Notes under the pieces: model-generated | Seen by the model: only the letters and a program-made list of their open reading frames with translations | The model's database searches: none | Told to the model about the DNA's origin: nothing | Shown: positions 21,783 through 34,499 of the stretch, in pieces | Numbering within the stretch: position 1 is the first letter of the stretch | Layout of the letters: each line of letters starts with the position of its first letter | Origin: Hymenolepis diminuta | Lineage: Eukaryota; Platyhelminthes; Cestoda; Cyclophyllidea; Hymenolepididae | Length of the DNA stretch: 64,000 nt | Assembly (NCBI GenBank): GCA_900708905.1 | Contig: CAADRB010000081.1 | Location: 275,748-339,747, forward strand | Direction: 5' to 3' | Translations under genes and position numbers: made by a program

Positions 21783-24700
21783 TTTCGCCGTTTTTGTAGT
21801 AAATGCTATTGGACTCTAGTAGGTTCATGTTTCATACTTTTAAGGGATGTTGTAGATGTCGAAATTTGTGAGGAAAATGTTCCTAGACTATGCGAAGGAG
21901 TCTGGAGTAACCAAGTTAGTCATCGTCTTATTGAACAAATAAATGCAGAAATTGAGGGACTTTTGGAGCGAGTTCTCTCTGCACCACCAAATGACAGTTC
22001 TGGTAATTTGAACTCCATTTCTGGTATTTTTTGCAGATCCAGAGTGTATTGCAACTGCCAAATATACGTCTTTCACGGAATCGCCTTCACAATGGAAATC
22101 ACTATTTGTGCAAGTGAGGCGTCACTTCATTTTTTTTTTTTTCTACTTATATAATTAAGTAGGTAGTTTATTTTCACATTTCTTGCTTGTGAATTTCACA
22201 CAAGCTGTTAATTTCATAACCCATTAGTAAAGTTATTTCTAACGTCTGTTTTGATAAAAGGATGGATTTATTAGGGCATTATTATTTCTGGACTTATTTT
22301 ATATTGACCGCTTATAACCAGTTGGGATTATTTCCACTTCAGCATGTGTTCAATTATGTTCCATTTGTTGCTCATGTAACAGCAATATTTTGGTAGGAAA
22401 TATACTACTCTCTGTGTGTCGTTCACTCGTAGATTCTTTCCAGTGGCCGGTATTATGAGAATTTTGTTTCGATATAGGAAGATGGGATCATGATATTATT
22501 ACAGTATTATTTTTAATGGGGAAGATCTAGATCAACGTCGATCTTTTCGGTCAATACCGAACTTCTTTCCCCACGCATTACTGTTTGATTATTTTACTTC
22601 GTCCTTGATTTTTCACTTATTATTATTATCCATCACAAAGCAAAATGATTTTACAATTCTCATTCATGGGGAGCGTCTAAACGAAAGAGGACAAAGGAGG
22701 CGACTTAGACAATGTCAGTAAGTTTTTGGGGTAAGTCGAGAATCAAAGCCTTACTGTATCTTAACTTTGAAATCACCAAGTTGTTTCCTTTCATAAAGTT
22801 ACAGATTATTTCTAACCATCCCTACATTGAAATTGCGGGAGTAAAGCCTGTGGTTCTCTAATTATATAGCGAGGTTTCTCACAGCAAATTTTCTTTCCAT
22901 CACTTGAACACTCATTTGTCGTTTGCTGTACAGGCTCGGCATTATCCGCCGATCCGCGTTCTGAATAGCTTTTAGGTTGTTATCCACCTCGCGATAGATA
23001 CTAGTAGACAAACCGCGAAGAAGAACGGGCTCGACGGATGATTCAAGAACTTTTAATCAAAAGTAATTTCGATTGTAGACTAGCACGAGCATCATTAACC
23101 GTCTTTTGGCTTTCATGATATTAGGTCTTGTAGCATCATCAAAAATCCTGGTCGACAACTTCCCGAAATACATACAGCAAAGGTCGCTTGTTTTGTGGAC
23201 AATCCAGCACGAAATCCATGCTGATTATTTGATAATCATCCACTTATATGTCACTTAAGCCTTTCAGAGATGTAAAGTGTTTCCCTACTGTGTCAAGAAG
23301 AAAAATATTTCAGTAATTAGTTGTTTCAGTCCTTAATCCCTTATCTCTGTGAATACCGATTACTTAAGCATCCACGAAAGATCGAGATATAGGGATTCTC
23401 TCCTGCCAACAATCATTAAAGTATTTCACCGAGTAGTTACTTGGTGATGATCCACCCCACTTAATAAGTTCACATCGTAAGCTGTCCGTTATCACTTTTG
23501 CCTAACTTTGCATAAATCAGAACCAGCAGTTTTTCTTCCCTGTGGTGAAGTTTATTTATCCCAGGCTGTAATGTTTGCAGCTTAAAATTGTATATATACT
23601 AATTAGCACTAATTATGTCGTGCGACAGTTTTTTTTGTTTTATAAAAATGATTTAAGTCACTCATAGGATATATCAGATGAAATTCTTTGTAATTAATAT
23701 CTGTTTTTGATTCAGATGTTGTTAACGTTACCCGGGGAAACGATTCTTACACTTCTGCGAAATCGACTTCTCTCACCCAATTTGGCGGCCAGTGGTGGTT
23801 TTAATTTACGAATCCTTTTATCTCTTATCTCAACTATTGTGGTTTGTTGTAGGAGGGGGATATCACTTATCACCAGTAAGTCACACTTTCTCAGTTTAAT
23901 CTAATTTGGCTATAGATTTTCTCCACGATATTCTCTTGAGTATCTTCTCTTCAATGCCAACCAAGATTTCTCAGGATTCGTCTAGCCATCCTCCAGATTT
24001 GGCAGCCCTTTTAGATGACTCTATCAGTTCGATGGTCTCTCAATCTCAAAATGCTACTAATAACGCTGTTGACCCAGTGGAGTTGAAATTCATCCAATTC
24101 TACCATGTCTTGATCATTGTTCGACAAGTTTGCGTTGAAGATAATCGATTGACTGCCTTCTCTTACGGACAGTGGTGGCGTGAAAATTTTTCCACGTCTC
24201 CTGTCCCACAAAAAGAGGGATCTGGTGTTGGAGGTGTTCTAGCTACTCGACGAAGTCTAGAATTGCTTTCCAACCTACTAATACGACTTCTGCCTTTTGA
24301 GAGAAGTCCCATTCACTTGTCTGCACAACTTGCGACCTCTGCGCCTTTCTGGGCGACGACGAAACAAAAGGGGGAGAGCGAAGAAGAGGAATGCTGTCGT
24401 GCTTGGAATGTTTACTTAGATGTTGCGAGAGGTCGTCTGGCTGAACTCAGGGTGAGTGAATTTCATACTCCATTTACTATATGTATGTCATCTGTTATTA
24501 ATGTATGCAGATCTTTATTGTAGTTCATTATAATGACCAATTTATTTAAAGCCAGTGGATGAGTAGTTATAAGGTTATAATTTTGAGTGGTCCATTGGAT
24601 TCGGGATCATTAGTTTGTTTTGATCTAACAAAAACCCATTTATAGAAGTTTAGAGTTAGGCTAATGAGTAATAGCTAACAAGAGCAAACCACTGCTCCCA

Positions 24701-26955
24701 AAAAGTCAGAATACCGAGAGTTGATTATAAACCAAAGTCTACTGTACAGCAACTGTTAAACATCGAGAAAGGAGAAAGAAAAGAACCTTACCAGGCAAGC
24801 AACAGAGGTATGTGTGGAGTATCAAGACGGTTTACATGAGTCAATTAAACAGATGGGACAACCGAAGACAATATACTTTTAAGTGCGTAGTATAAATAAT
24901 GACTAGCATACATTAGTATGGGGATGGACGTGACTTGAAATTAGAATGCGCCAGTAAAACGTCACTAGACTATGTGGTCGGCCAGTCTGTTTAAGTGTTG
25001 AACCATAGCGTCCTAAATGTACTTTTTGAACTAATGTGGTTCGGAAATAACTTTTGAGAAAATGTTCCTTTAAACTGTTCCCAGGGCTTTTTTGTGTTTA
25101 TGTTAATGTACATCATCTAAGGTATCCCTCGAAGATTGACTGTCAATACTGAGAGTGACATTCTCATATTTTGCGCTTTAAACATTCGTCTTTATAGGAC
25201 TTTAGGCATCCAGAAACTGACCAATTTAAATTTTTTATCGCTATTTGTGGAACGATGATTTCGTCGAAATTGCTAACATATTCCTTTCTCTGCGAGTATT
25301 AACATGTGACTGACAGCTTTTTACTTGAGGTGGCGATATACGCTTTTAGAACCAGGAATTGACATGTATAGTTTTTTTACTCTTGACAGCCCTATCAGAC
25401 AAAAGACGTCCTTAGTATCTTTATTTGCCTTAGTCTTGATCACGTGTAAGTTTTCTTTCCAGTTGTTATTTATTCCTTGTTATCTGTTTTTTAATGTAGG
25501 ATTTAAAATAAGGATATTAGGGAGACGTTTCATGGCCGCCTGAGGGTGAAGTCTTCGTTGTCTAAGCTTGTTTTTGGAATTTCCCAGGACAATTTGTGAA
25601 ACAAGTTCCCTACGCCTCATGACTGTGCGAGAGCGCAGTTATTTTTTCATAAGATCCTTAAACCCATTGTTTTCAGACACCCTTAGTACTATTATGGAAA
25701 GCACGCAATGGAGAACTGGCTATTCGAAGATCTCCATAAATCCTGCTTTTTGTTTGACTGAAAACCGCTATTTGACTCTACAGATATTGCGGATTGCAGC
25801 TTCTGTCGCTGTAGATATAGGAAGCAATTTGCTCTTAAATCTTGCTGTTTCTAACAGAAAACCATTATCCGTATCTCAGTTTTATCGATAGTCCCATGCA
25901 TATCATGCGTGCTACTACATGCATGAATTTTGAAGCATTAAAACTGCCAGTCGTCGAGGGTTCAAACCTCTTCTGCATCTGTTTCAGCTTCAATTAGATA
26001 TGAACTAAGTGAGAATAGACCTTTTTCAAAATAGTTTGAAAGGTTAGATTGAAGAATAAAAGCCTGTCTTGTGTACTTTCTCGATTGGTGTTTATTTAAC
26101 CTAAGAGTCTGTCCGTCGATGCTGAGAAAAAGCTTTTGGCAAAGTGAACTGTTTTCTTCGTGGCTATAGTTTAAGATATCGTTTTTTAAATTATGTCCAG
26201 TGTGTTAATCTTCCAGTGGGCTATGAATTCGTCAGATTTCCCATGTTAAACTATTATCATGCTTTCCCCTTTGTTTATTTATTTGGATCATTAAGACCAT
26301 CAAATTATAATGTTGTCTCGAGATTACCATATATATAATGGAAAGGGATTATGAAATTTGGAGATATTGATTCCGGAGCCGATGATTTCTTCATTATCTA
26401 AGTTGTGATTGGTGCCTCATTTGAGTATTTGGAGTATTCGATTCATTTAAAACTCATCCACAAAGATGTCTGCATGCAAGTTGCTGATGTTGATCCTCAG
26501 GGGTGAGGGTTTATAATCCCGCATGTTACAAATCGGTTTACATCCTTCCGATTGTGGAAGAAGTTACCAGTTTCAAAAGATCGGGTCGTGGTGCCACTCT
26601 CATGTTTGGTTTTATATATCCATTGTGAGTTTCCTTTAAATTTATCCTAAAATGTTTACCGATTGATATAGATGGAGAGAGTGAACGAAGCGCCGGAACC
26701 ACCCGTAAATTCCATTGGTTGGCCTTCTGAGGTAGAAGCTCTGGTAGAGGACTTTATGAAAATGAATAACAATGCTGGTGGTCCGGAAGTGAAGAGACTG
26801 CCCTCCTCCTTAGTTGAAATGCATCTTTTTCGGAGTATCTTCTTACGAGATACTGTGCTACCGTTGCTGCGAAATCCTCCTTTAATTATCTCAAAGGAGA
26901 AAAGGATGGCTTGTGAAATTCTACTTCGTGTCGTCGAAACTCGTCTACTTCTCAG
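21783..26955 (+). CDS. FANCA-like gene, central exons (partial)
   Basis: Exons: 21783-22002, 22037-22113, 23716-23875, 23916-24451, 26672-26955. All boundaries are GT/AG and phases agree throughout (0 to 1, 1 to 0, 0 to 1, 1 to 0, 0 to 2), giving about 425 open codons. Matches to human FANCA, recalled: TESPSQWKSLFVQ then MLLTLPGETILTLL; FSYGQWWRENFSTS for the SYADWFKASFGST region; LIRLLPFERSP for LVPFESP; YLDVARGRLAELR for YISLAKTRLADLK; VEMHLFRSIFLRDTVLPLL for [20 protein letters not shown]. FANCA is a scaffold of the Fanconi core complex that monoubiquitinates FANCD2/FANCI at crosslinks. N- and C-terminal exons are missing or unrecognised. Intact and probably functional here; the copy may be complete beyond what could be read. 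Confidence 0.8.
22880..23490 (-). mobile_element. LINE reverse transcriptase fossil in a FANCA-like intron
   Basis: On the minus strand, within the 1.6-kb intron 22114-23715, the translation gives IPISRSFVDA, VIGIHRDKGLRTETTNY, FLLDTVGKHFTSLKGLSDI and, after a +1 shift, NQHGFRAGLSTKQATFAV (about 23172-23226). These are consecutive RT motifs of a non-LTR retrotransposon (PIxKKGD / NYRPISLL / QHGFRxGxST positions). Stops and a frameshift show it is dead. Clade not assigned. Confidence 0.8.
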
Positions 26956-27076
26956 GTGCACTGAATCTGGTTCGGATCGGCCTCTCCGGTCACCAAAGAA
27001 AAATGTTAGGGGCAAGAGAATGCGTCCTAGGAAGTGATACAATTTTTTTTCGTTCTGCAAATATACACTTTTTCAG

Positions 27077-27331
27077 TCCTGTGTGCTTTCTCTTTAATAC
27101 ATGGATGTGAGTTTTAAGTTGTATGGTATCGTATGTCGCAGTGATCAATGCGTATGTCTTCTAATTCAGATAGCCCACTGGTGCACGTCCATTGGTGTTT
27201 GGAAGAACCGCCTTGGTCAATTGGGATCAACAAGACAGGTATTAGAAAGGGAGTTTCTGGTTAGAGCTGCTCCAGGATACCCTTCCTCTACCCAGTCAAG
27301 TGTTATCAAATTTCCTAATGGGCTTGGGAAG
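27077..27331 (+). CDS. Tentative downstream FANCA-like exons
   Basis: Three small exons can be chained to the donor at 26955|GTGCAC without a stop: 27077-27106 (acceptor ACACTTTTTCAG, donor GTGAGT), 27174-27238 (donor GTATTA) and 27276-27331 (donor GTATTT), with phases 2, 2, 1, 0 and a 37-nt intron at 27239-27275. Peptide pieces are PVCFLFNTW, LVHVHWCLEEPPWSIGINKT and YPSSTQSSVIKFPNGLGK. Similarity to FANCA is slight; the case rests on splice sites and phase. Transcript data would settle it. Confidence 0.35.
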
Positions 27332-30300
27332 GTATTTAATCCTAACAGTAGTATTTAAGTCTGACCAAGTTATACTTGGGAATTTGAGATGATGGGAAAA
27401 GGCGAATGGGTGAGTTAAGATACTCCGGGCAAATTATTTGGTTCACCGTTATGAACCTGAACGGTCTATCCCTGTGATTTCACTAGTCAATCGGAAAGGC
27501 TTGAAGGATAAATTCCTTCGCGTTTCCGATATTTACATTTTTGGTATCACTAATCACAAATCTAATTATCTCGATCTCACAGTGGTGTTTGAAGCTGTTG
27601 ACTCTACTGTAACCGCAAGCACCCTGCAGATAAAACGTCGTGTGTCCTCTAGTGGTTTATTTTAATTATCAGAATAAGCTAATTAAGTGGTTCTCGAATG
27701 AGAGTTGCAAAGGCTGTTTCCCTACGGCGATGTCCGGCCCCATCCCATCTGTTCTTACTATGCTCTTTTCGTATAACCACCTCCTTTCGTTAAAAGTACG
27801 CCTGGACTTGTGTCCTAGACATCCTGACACTCTCAACAGCATAGCTGGATCTTACTTTACAAGACATGTGTAGTTTTTATATGTCTGTTTAATAATAACG
27901 GTAATAAGACATATTGAGAGGACACAGTTAGGAGAAAAGGTATGGGAGATTCAGCCTATGGATTACCAGCTTTTAATTCTTCTCCAGCTGAGAAGAATAG
28001 TTACTGTCGCTTTTTCAAAAGATTCGCATTGGGCTTCATGTCAAAGGATATATGCCCAAGTACCATTTTCTTTAAGTCTTACATAAGACAAGGGACAGAC
28101 GTATTGACATTGCCATGGCTTCAGCATGGCCTTGGCAACGTCAATTTTAAGAAAGTAATGTGTATTAATTTGAAACCCTTAATTAATGAATTGCTTTCTG
28201 ATTAAAATTTCAGAAGTTATTCGTCGCCATACGTATATCAAAACTCCTGCTAAGACCCAAATGATCGTCCGACCCATTAATCACCATGTCCTTATCCCTC
28301 CCCTATCATCTGCATTCTCATACCGTCCCTATTTCAACTGCATATCGTCTATCTATGTACACCCAGGTTTAATCTGTCCCCTGGCCGAATTCAAATGCTA
28401 CCTTGTTCTGCAACACACATCTACTCGACTCGTTCCTCTCCAACTACTGTCTTTCGACTCCTGCAGCTCCTCTTATCTCCAACTGTGTGGTTCTCTTGCT
28501 TTCTACCTCTCTCGGTTAAGTTTCATTAAAGTATTATCGTTATTCTATTCTTTGCCTTTCTCCTTAACCTTCACAGCTTTATATTTACTAACCCTAGTGT
28601 TTTGGCCCCAAACGTGAGCAGCAGGTAGTTTTGAGACCTTTTCGGTTATTGGTGGGCTGCCTAAAGTCAGATAAAAGTGAAAAAAACAGTCATTTCCAAC
28701 TCACGAAAACATATCAGGCAGCAATTTAAAATTTTAATCAGCGTATAAAATTCATACGCCTCAGTCTAAACTAACTCACTAAAATACACAGACTCCATTT
28801 CATATATTATAAATTCTAATATATAATTTGAAGTACATCTGGGTCAGTAGTTAATCGGAGCGGGTCCTCGCATCGGTTAGCAGCTAATACTGTGGATATT
28901 CGACTTAGTTGGTAGTCTCAACACTGGTGACCCTTCGAACAATCTACTAATTTCAACTAAAACACTAGTGACCATAGGAAAGTTTAAATTTATCCTCACC
29001 TGTGATTCAGCCACGTATCAGCGATCAAAATTATATTTACTTTCTTTGGATCCTTCGTTCTCATGAAATATTAACCTATGTGGCAGGGCTAGCAACCTTC
29101 TTGACTTCAGTCATGCGCTATTCCAAGTACACTTCACACGTGGGAGAGTCTAACTCTTCGATGTGATTCCAAGCTACTCTACAGAAATCTAAAACAACCC
29201 TCAGCTTTTTATTTATTTTTTTGGAATTTTGACTCACCTAGTGGATAATGTTAATTTTTCACTATAATGGAGAATCAAGTATTAAGCCACTTACGAAACT
29301 TTGCAATGCAGCGGGATCAAAATCTGTGGGAAAATTCTCCCCTGGGAAAATGAAATACTGGTTAAAAATCAAAATCTACCGAGGTTGGTCACCTCTAAAT
29401 CCGTACACACAAAGATTCTAAACTATTATTCATTGAGTAGAGGAAATTCGGATGAGAAAGCCTAAACAAATTACATTCCTCACATTATGGACTCTTTACA
29501 AATGAATACCAGTTGAGAAGTCACTAGTGGATCGATCACTATAAATCCAAAATGTGACTTCTTTATCCAGTAGATGGATACAAGAATTACGTGAGATAAA
29601 TATGGCTACGACATCAAATGCAGTCATGTCATTCGATTTTCCACCTGACGACTCCTTTATTTTACGGATGGTTTATTCGGATAATCACCAAATATCTACG
29701 ATAAATATGTCGCAAGTCCGTCAGAAGGGACTAGCAGACCCGCTGACATTTCCACTACTTATGGACAGCATGCTACTAAATTTTCAGTTACAAGAGTTAG
29801 AGTTCAGTATTCTTCAACTGAGATCTATACAGATCTTCTTAAGGAACACATTTAAACGGATACACACCAAAATCTAGGTATGAAATTCTAGGGTTTATTC
29901 CTGCACAGGATAGTCACCGGAATAGAATAGCTTGCAAAATAGTATCTTACTACTAAATCACCAAGCGCTATAGGATCGTAAAAGACCTTCTGTTAGTCAT
30001 CAAATACTCTAGGAATATATTAAAGTTCACTATTTCCCACAGTCATGGATTTTTTAACTGAAAAATTAAGGTGTATCTCAAAATACAAATGATCCAATCT
30101 CAAGTCGAATGGAAACACAAACTTCTACAAAAATGTTGGAATTAAGGGATAGTATCTTGCGATTTTTCCGAAACCAATTACAAGCATTGAAGTATTCTCA
30201 AATGTGGTGTTTATTGTTTTAAAAATAATGGCGAAATACTCTCTCCCTCCCTCTAATATCCGGTTTTTCTTATTACATTATTGCAAATTCTACGGAACAC

Positions 30301-31390
30301 CATAGAAATATCCTTATTTCTCATCGCACTACGTCTAATGTAGAAGAGGTGCCAGTCTAACTTCGTCCCGCCTCTTTTTAAAGCTTTAAAGCCACCTAGT
30401 TTTCGTAGAAAAGTGCGAAAGGTAAATGTAGACGATTTTTTCGGCTGTCCACTGTCGACACAGCAAATACAAAGCATACTTTTGGGATGCATTTTGTCTA
30501 TTATGAAAATGAGATTGTCCCTCAGGTTCAACTCCTCACTTTCTATATATACAATAGTATCTGCAAGGAGTTCTACTCGGAAATCACACTCCCCCTTCTT
30601 ACTAATATTAACATCCCATATTTCAACTACCACGTAACACGTTTTTCTAAACAGGCGGGCTTCTCTCCTCATATTGCTCAAAAGTTGACAAGGGTGATCA
30701 TGTTGATAAAATGAGAGTGAATACAGTTCGGGCGAATGAGTGTCCTGATGGTGTACAAAATGGAGATCATCAAAACTTTTGTAATGATGGATGGCGCTGA
30801 TTTCATTTTTTCCAGGATTTTTTTACCTTTTTAAAAGCAATTCACACATGTTCTTATCGAACCACATCCAACTCGACATTAATCTCCGAAATTTTTCGAT
30901 AGTTTCTTTTAACTCCAATATCCAGTTCCATTGGAAAATTGCACTTGTTAGGCTAATTAAATCGTTTACATGCAGATATTCACATATTCTTTCTATGGAC
31001 ATTCTATTTAGGCATTATATATTCGGCTTTTTCAGTCCCTTAGGCTAAAATTTAAAACAATCATTGATATGTATGCAGATTTACTTACCTTTTTGAACTT
31101 TCGTAAAAGTAAAAAACGTTAAAATGCAGAAGATTCGACTTAATTGATACTCCAATTTCAAAACGAAAACTTTTCCTAAGTTAATGAATGATGTTCATGC
31201 ACAATCTTTTTACCCGTATTTTAAGTTTATATTAGCGGCAGGTTTTGTGAATTATAACTTTACTGAATTAATAAAATTTTCGATTCCGACTCTCCATAAA
31301 GGAATGGTATTATTTTAATATATTCATCATCTTGAATAAATACCATTGAGAACTGACATATTAATAGCATCTTAACTGCCCTTGAATATT
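27332..31390. other. Region with unplaced open frames, possibly further exons
   Basis: 27414-27665 (+) follows a possible acceptor (GAGTTAAG) and reads plausibly as protein (YEPERSIPVISLVNRKG, FLRVSDIYIFGITNHKSNY) but was not recognised. 27942-28156 (+) is open and ends NVNFKK before a GTAATG donor. 28186-28617 (+) is CT-rich and probably not coding. 29554-29877 (+) is a 107-aa frame of unknown kind. C-terminal FANCA-like exons may be hidden here, but none could be identified. Confidence 0.35.
30253..30681 (-). CDS. Hypothetical 142-aa open reading frame
   Basis: Single open frame on the minus strand from MSNMRREARLFRKTCYV to VIRKTGY, with charged and aromatic composition, a CICCVDSG cysteine cluster near residue 72 and a basic C-terminal half (FLRKLGGFKALKRGGTK). 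It is longer than most chance frames in this AT-rich window. No family recognised; overlapping plus-strand frames lower the confidence. Confidence 0.25.
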   Translation of the reverse strand: MSNMRREARLFRKTCYVVVEIWDVNISKKGECDFRVELLADTIVYIESEELNLRDNLIFIIDKMHPKSMLCICCVDSGQPKKSSTFTFRTFLRKLGGFKALKRGGTKLDWHLFYIRRSAMRNKDISMVFRRICNNVIRKTGY

Positions 31391-31394
31391 AAAA

Positions 31395-31757
31395 GAACTA
31401 AATGCTTCAAGATTGTTACCAAGACTTGCGATGTTCGCCTGCAGAGGCCTCCAAGCAATCAGCAGTCACTATCTCCGCACCTTAGCGTTGTTTGTATATA
31501 AGAACCGAGCTCGTGGACAACGTCGCATAAGGGGCTCTGTTCGCTTAAAAATTCTTACTAGTTCATCTCATACGGAGCTATATTCACATATAAAATAAAA
31601 TTCTCGCTATCTCATCGCATACGGAGCAATGAACCCTCTCCACTCCACACCTTTCTTGTTCTAGCTACTTTGGGAACAGCTTAGCTAATTTTGAGAGCAA
31701 ATTTATAATAGAGGATTGTGCTAGACCCTATTCGGAGTGCTTATTGATGTAGCATCC
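31395..31757 (+). mobile_element. Solo LTR, arm/copy C family
   Basis: Aligns to the copy C LTR in reverse complement. Shared blocks are CAGAGGCCTCCAAGCAATCAGCAG, split here as CAGAGGCCTCC and CAATCAGCAG, then TTTGGGAACAGCTTAGCTAA, GGATTGTGCTAGACCCTATT and GTGCTTATTGATGTAGCATC, ending CCGCTAC. A TATA-like GTATATAAG lies at about 31494-31502. No internal domain follows, so it is a solo or 5'-truncated LTR. Confidence 0.65.
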
Positions 31758-32689
31758 GCTACTGACTAAAGGATGTATTATATCGCCTGACCACTGAGTC
31801 TTGGACGCTGCATGCACCGCCTTATTCAGGAATCTATGAGTCAAATTTCGAAATTTTAACCTGAGAACGTTGAGATGGTCAACTGTATGCTCTTTCTAAC
31901 AACTCCTTAATAGACTATTTTACAGTTCACGTGTTAGAATTCTCCCCCATTATTAACGAACATACATTTTTTCTTTGGCATCAGTAATGATCGTTAATTT
32001 GAATCGGCGAATAGAAAAGCAAGTTTTTAAGTGAAAGGAATTAAAATATATAGTAACGGACTGAAAAGGAAATCGGGTAGAACACTGATAATTATGTGTG
32101 GAGAACGGTCAACAAAATGCTGGTCTTATAGAAACACCCCTCACTTGGTTATATCTTCTTCTCATCCTATTTCTTATGTTTACTTGCAACATTTTAATTC
32201 CATACTATAAGGCACGATATCTCCTCGTATCAATGTCCTTGAAATATTTGAACAAGGAACAAATCAAATAAATCAAGAAACAAAACTCAATGCTATACCC
32301 CAGGTTTTTCGCCATCTTATGCAAATATTCTTCGAAATAATTATAAGCTTGATTTTTTCATTTTATTTTGGGATAGTAAAAATAATTTCTTTAAGTAATA
32401 AAATCCTAAAGACAATTAAGGGTGTTTTCATTGAAATTATTTCCAATTACTTAAAAAATTCGAAATTTTAATGCTTTTTGAAAAGTTTTCATCCATGAAG
32501 TATTCATTACAAGGTTCATTTTCACAAAAGAAATTAGTTTAACGAAAATTTAAAAAGGCTTCTGCTACTTCCTGCAACGCGCATGTTTTTGTTATCGCAA
32601 CATATAAGAAAGTAATATCTTCCCAGAAAAATATTTCTAAATTTTTTACCATTTAACGGGCTTTATCTATCAAAGGTCCTTGAAAGAAA
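31758..32689. other. Intergenic, nothing recognised
   Basis: AT-rich sequence without open frames over 60 codons or recognisable repeats. Confidence 0.5.
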
Positions 32690-33030
32690 TGCGCCGACGC
32701 TTTACGCATCAGATATCAATCGACTCATGTCAATCAGAAATGACTAACTATCGATAAGATCTCGACTGCAGTACCCACAGGCGGCCTAGCTGTGTGTGTG
32801 CGTGTTTATAAAGAAATACCTAAATAGATGCCAATCAGTATCCCGAGCCATCGATGATAGGATGTGACCGACGTCTAACGAAAGGGTATTTTTTTACGAG
32901 GGCCGATACATTTATTAGCACAAAGAGGTAGCCTTCCAGCCACTTCCTTCCTGATCTAGCAAGTTGAACGACCTGGCTCTTTCCTTCTGTGTGGCCTCGG
33001 TCTACATAGCTTTATTACAGTCACCTATAT
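32690..33030 (+). repeat. Dispersed repeat, first copy of a direct pair
   Basis: Diverged direct repeat of 34500-34880. Shared landmarks in order are CGATAAGAT, CACAGGCGGCC/CACAGGTGGTCC, GCTGTGTGTG, AGATGCCAATCAGTATCCC/AGATGTCGATCAGCGCGCC, ACGTCTAACGAAAG/AATGTCTAACAAAG, CTGATCTAGCAAG/CTGATCTGGCAAC and CTGTGTGGCC/CTGATGTGGCC. No coding capacity. It could be an old LTR or other non-coding repeat; class not established. Confidence 0.6.
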
Positions 33031-34499
33031 ATTTGCATATTTAGGTTTATTAGATATAAAAATTGATTTTAACCAATACACTGCCAGTGCGCACTTATTA
33101 TTAATATTAATGATATGGTATTGGATCGAAATCACAACAGGTTGTTATCGTCCAAGTTACAAAGTGTATTCGTTTCCACAGGTTGTTCATCATCAAAATG
33201 GTAGGTAAATTCTATTCCTTATCCAAATGTAAAACTTTTTAACTGATAGCTATGTTTAACCGCCATGGATAAATGTCCGCTGAGAGGAAGCAAACTAAAA
33301 GGAGCTAACTAGTTGTCAACATACTTGATAAATAGAGTAATATCAGAAGTTCAGTTAAATTCCATAAATAAAAAAGTACATAAGTGAATTGGATCAAATA
33401 TATTTTTAAAACTCATTCGACATACTTTACAAATGCAAGAAATTGATGGTAGTCAAATTTATCTTCGAGGGTATATCACTGCGATATCAATATTTAAAGC
33501 GAAGGTTTTTTATGCATACTGAAAAGTTGCAATATGAATTTTAATAATTAGATTAGCGATGGTTGGAGATTTTGTTTTTGTATGGAGTTAACAGATCTAA
33601 TAAACGAGGACGAGAGTTACCGTTTAAGCGTACTTCCCTTTGACTTTGGTCATTTCCAATTTTTTAAATACAGCTGTGAAAGTAAGTGCACCAACCTCCC
33701 CTGTTGTCAGATCTACTAAAACAAACATTCCTGTTCTATTTCTTCCAACTGATTTAAATCATGCAAAACGGAAAAGTTCAGCTGGGTGTGTTCCGTAATC
33801 TCTACGATATAATGAATATATTTTATCTCGCATCCTGCCAAAATAGTTAATATACTTTGAAATTTAATATGAAAGTTATAAATATACCATGAATTACAAT
33901 TTATGGTTTGATTTAAATAGAAATTATCATAAAAATATTGTAATTTATTGAAGTTCAAAGCATGCCCGTCGATAAAATAATGTGCTTGAATTATGCATTA
34001 TAATGTATCTGATATAATCTAATGCCTAACAAAAGATACCAAAAAGCATTTATAATTGAAACATATGATAAAAATAGATATACAGACCCCACCTTGTGAG
34101 GTCGAATTCCAATTAATGGCATAAATTCAGGTTTACCAAGCCATCTGATATACCTTTATATTACGGTTTCATTTATAACCAAATGGCTACAAGTTTACAC
34201 CAAAATATTTATAAAACATCTAGATATGCTATCGCTTCAATTTCTGGTAAATTTTCTTCATTTTTAACCGCCAACAACTTATCATCTTTCCTCTAAAATA
34301 AAGTCAAACTAAACGCTTTTGAAAGGAATATGAAGTAATGCTTTACCATGAATGGAAAATGCAATATTGATATCACGTCGTCAGCAAGTCACTTCAACGA
34401 CATAACCGTTACAGATCACAATAAGATGAATTAAACAGTCATTAAGTAATTGGTCTGCTGTCCGATCAATCGCATACTCCCGCATTCAGACCTTAGAGT
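33031..34499. other. Intergenic, nothing recognised
   Basis: Very AT-rich. The 80-aa minus frame at 33716-33958 has low-complexity composition and no recognised motif. Confidence 0.5.

Noticed and set aside
25940..25985. B-box-like GGGTTCAAACCTC as a tRNA gene
   Set aside because: No A box at the right distance and no cloverleaf; at most a SINE trace.
28186..28617. 143-aa frame
   Set aside because: CT-rich strand yields Ser/Leu-rich frames by composition. No match to the FANCA C-terminus could be made.
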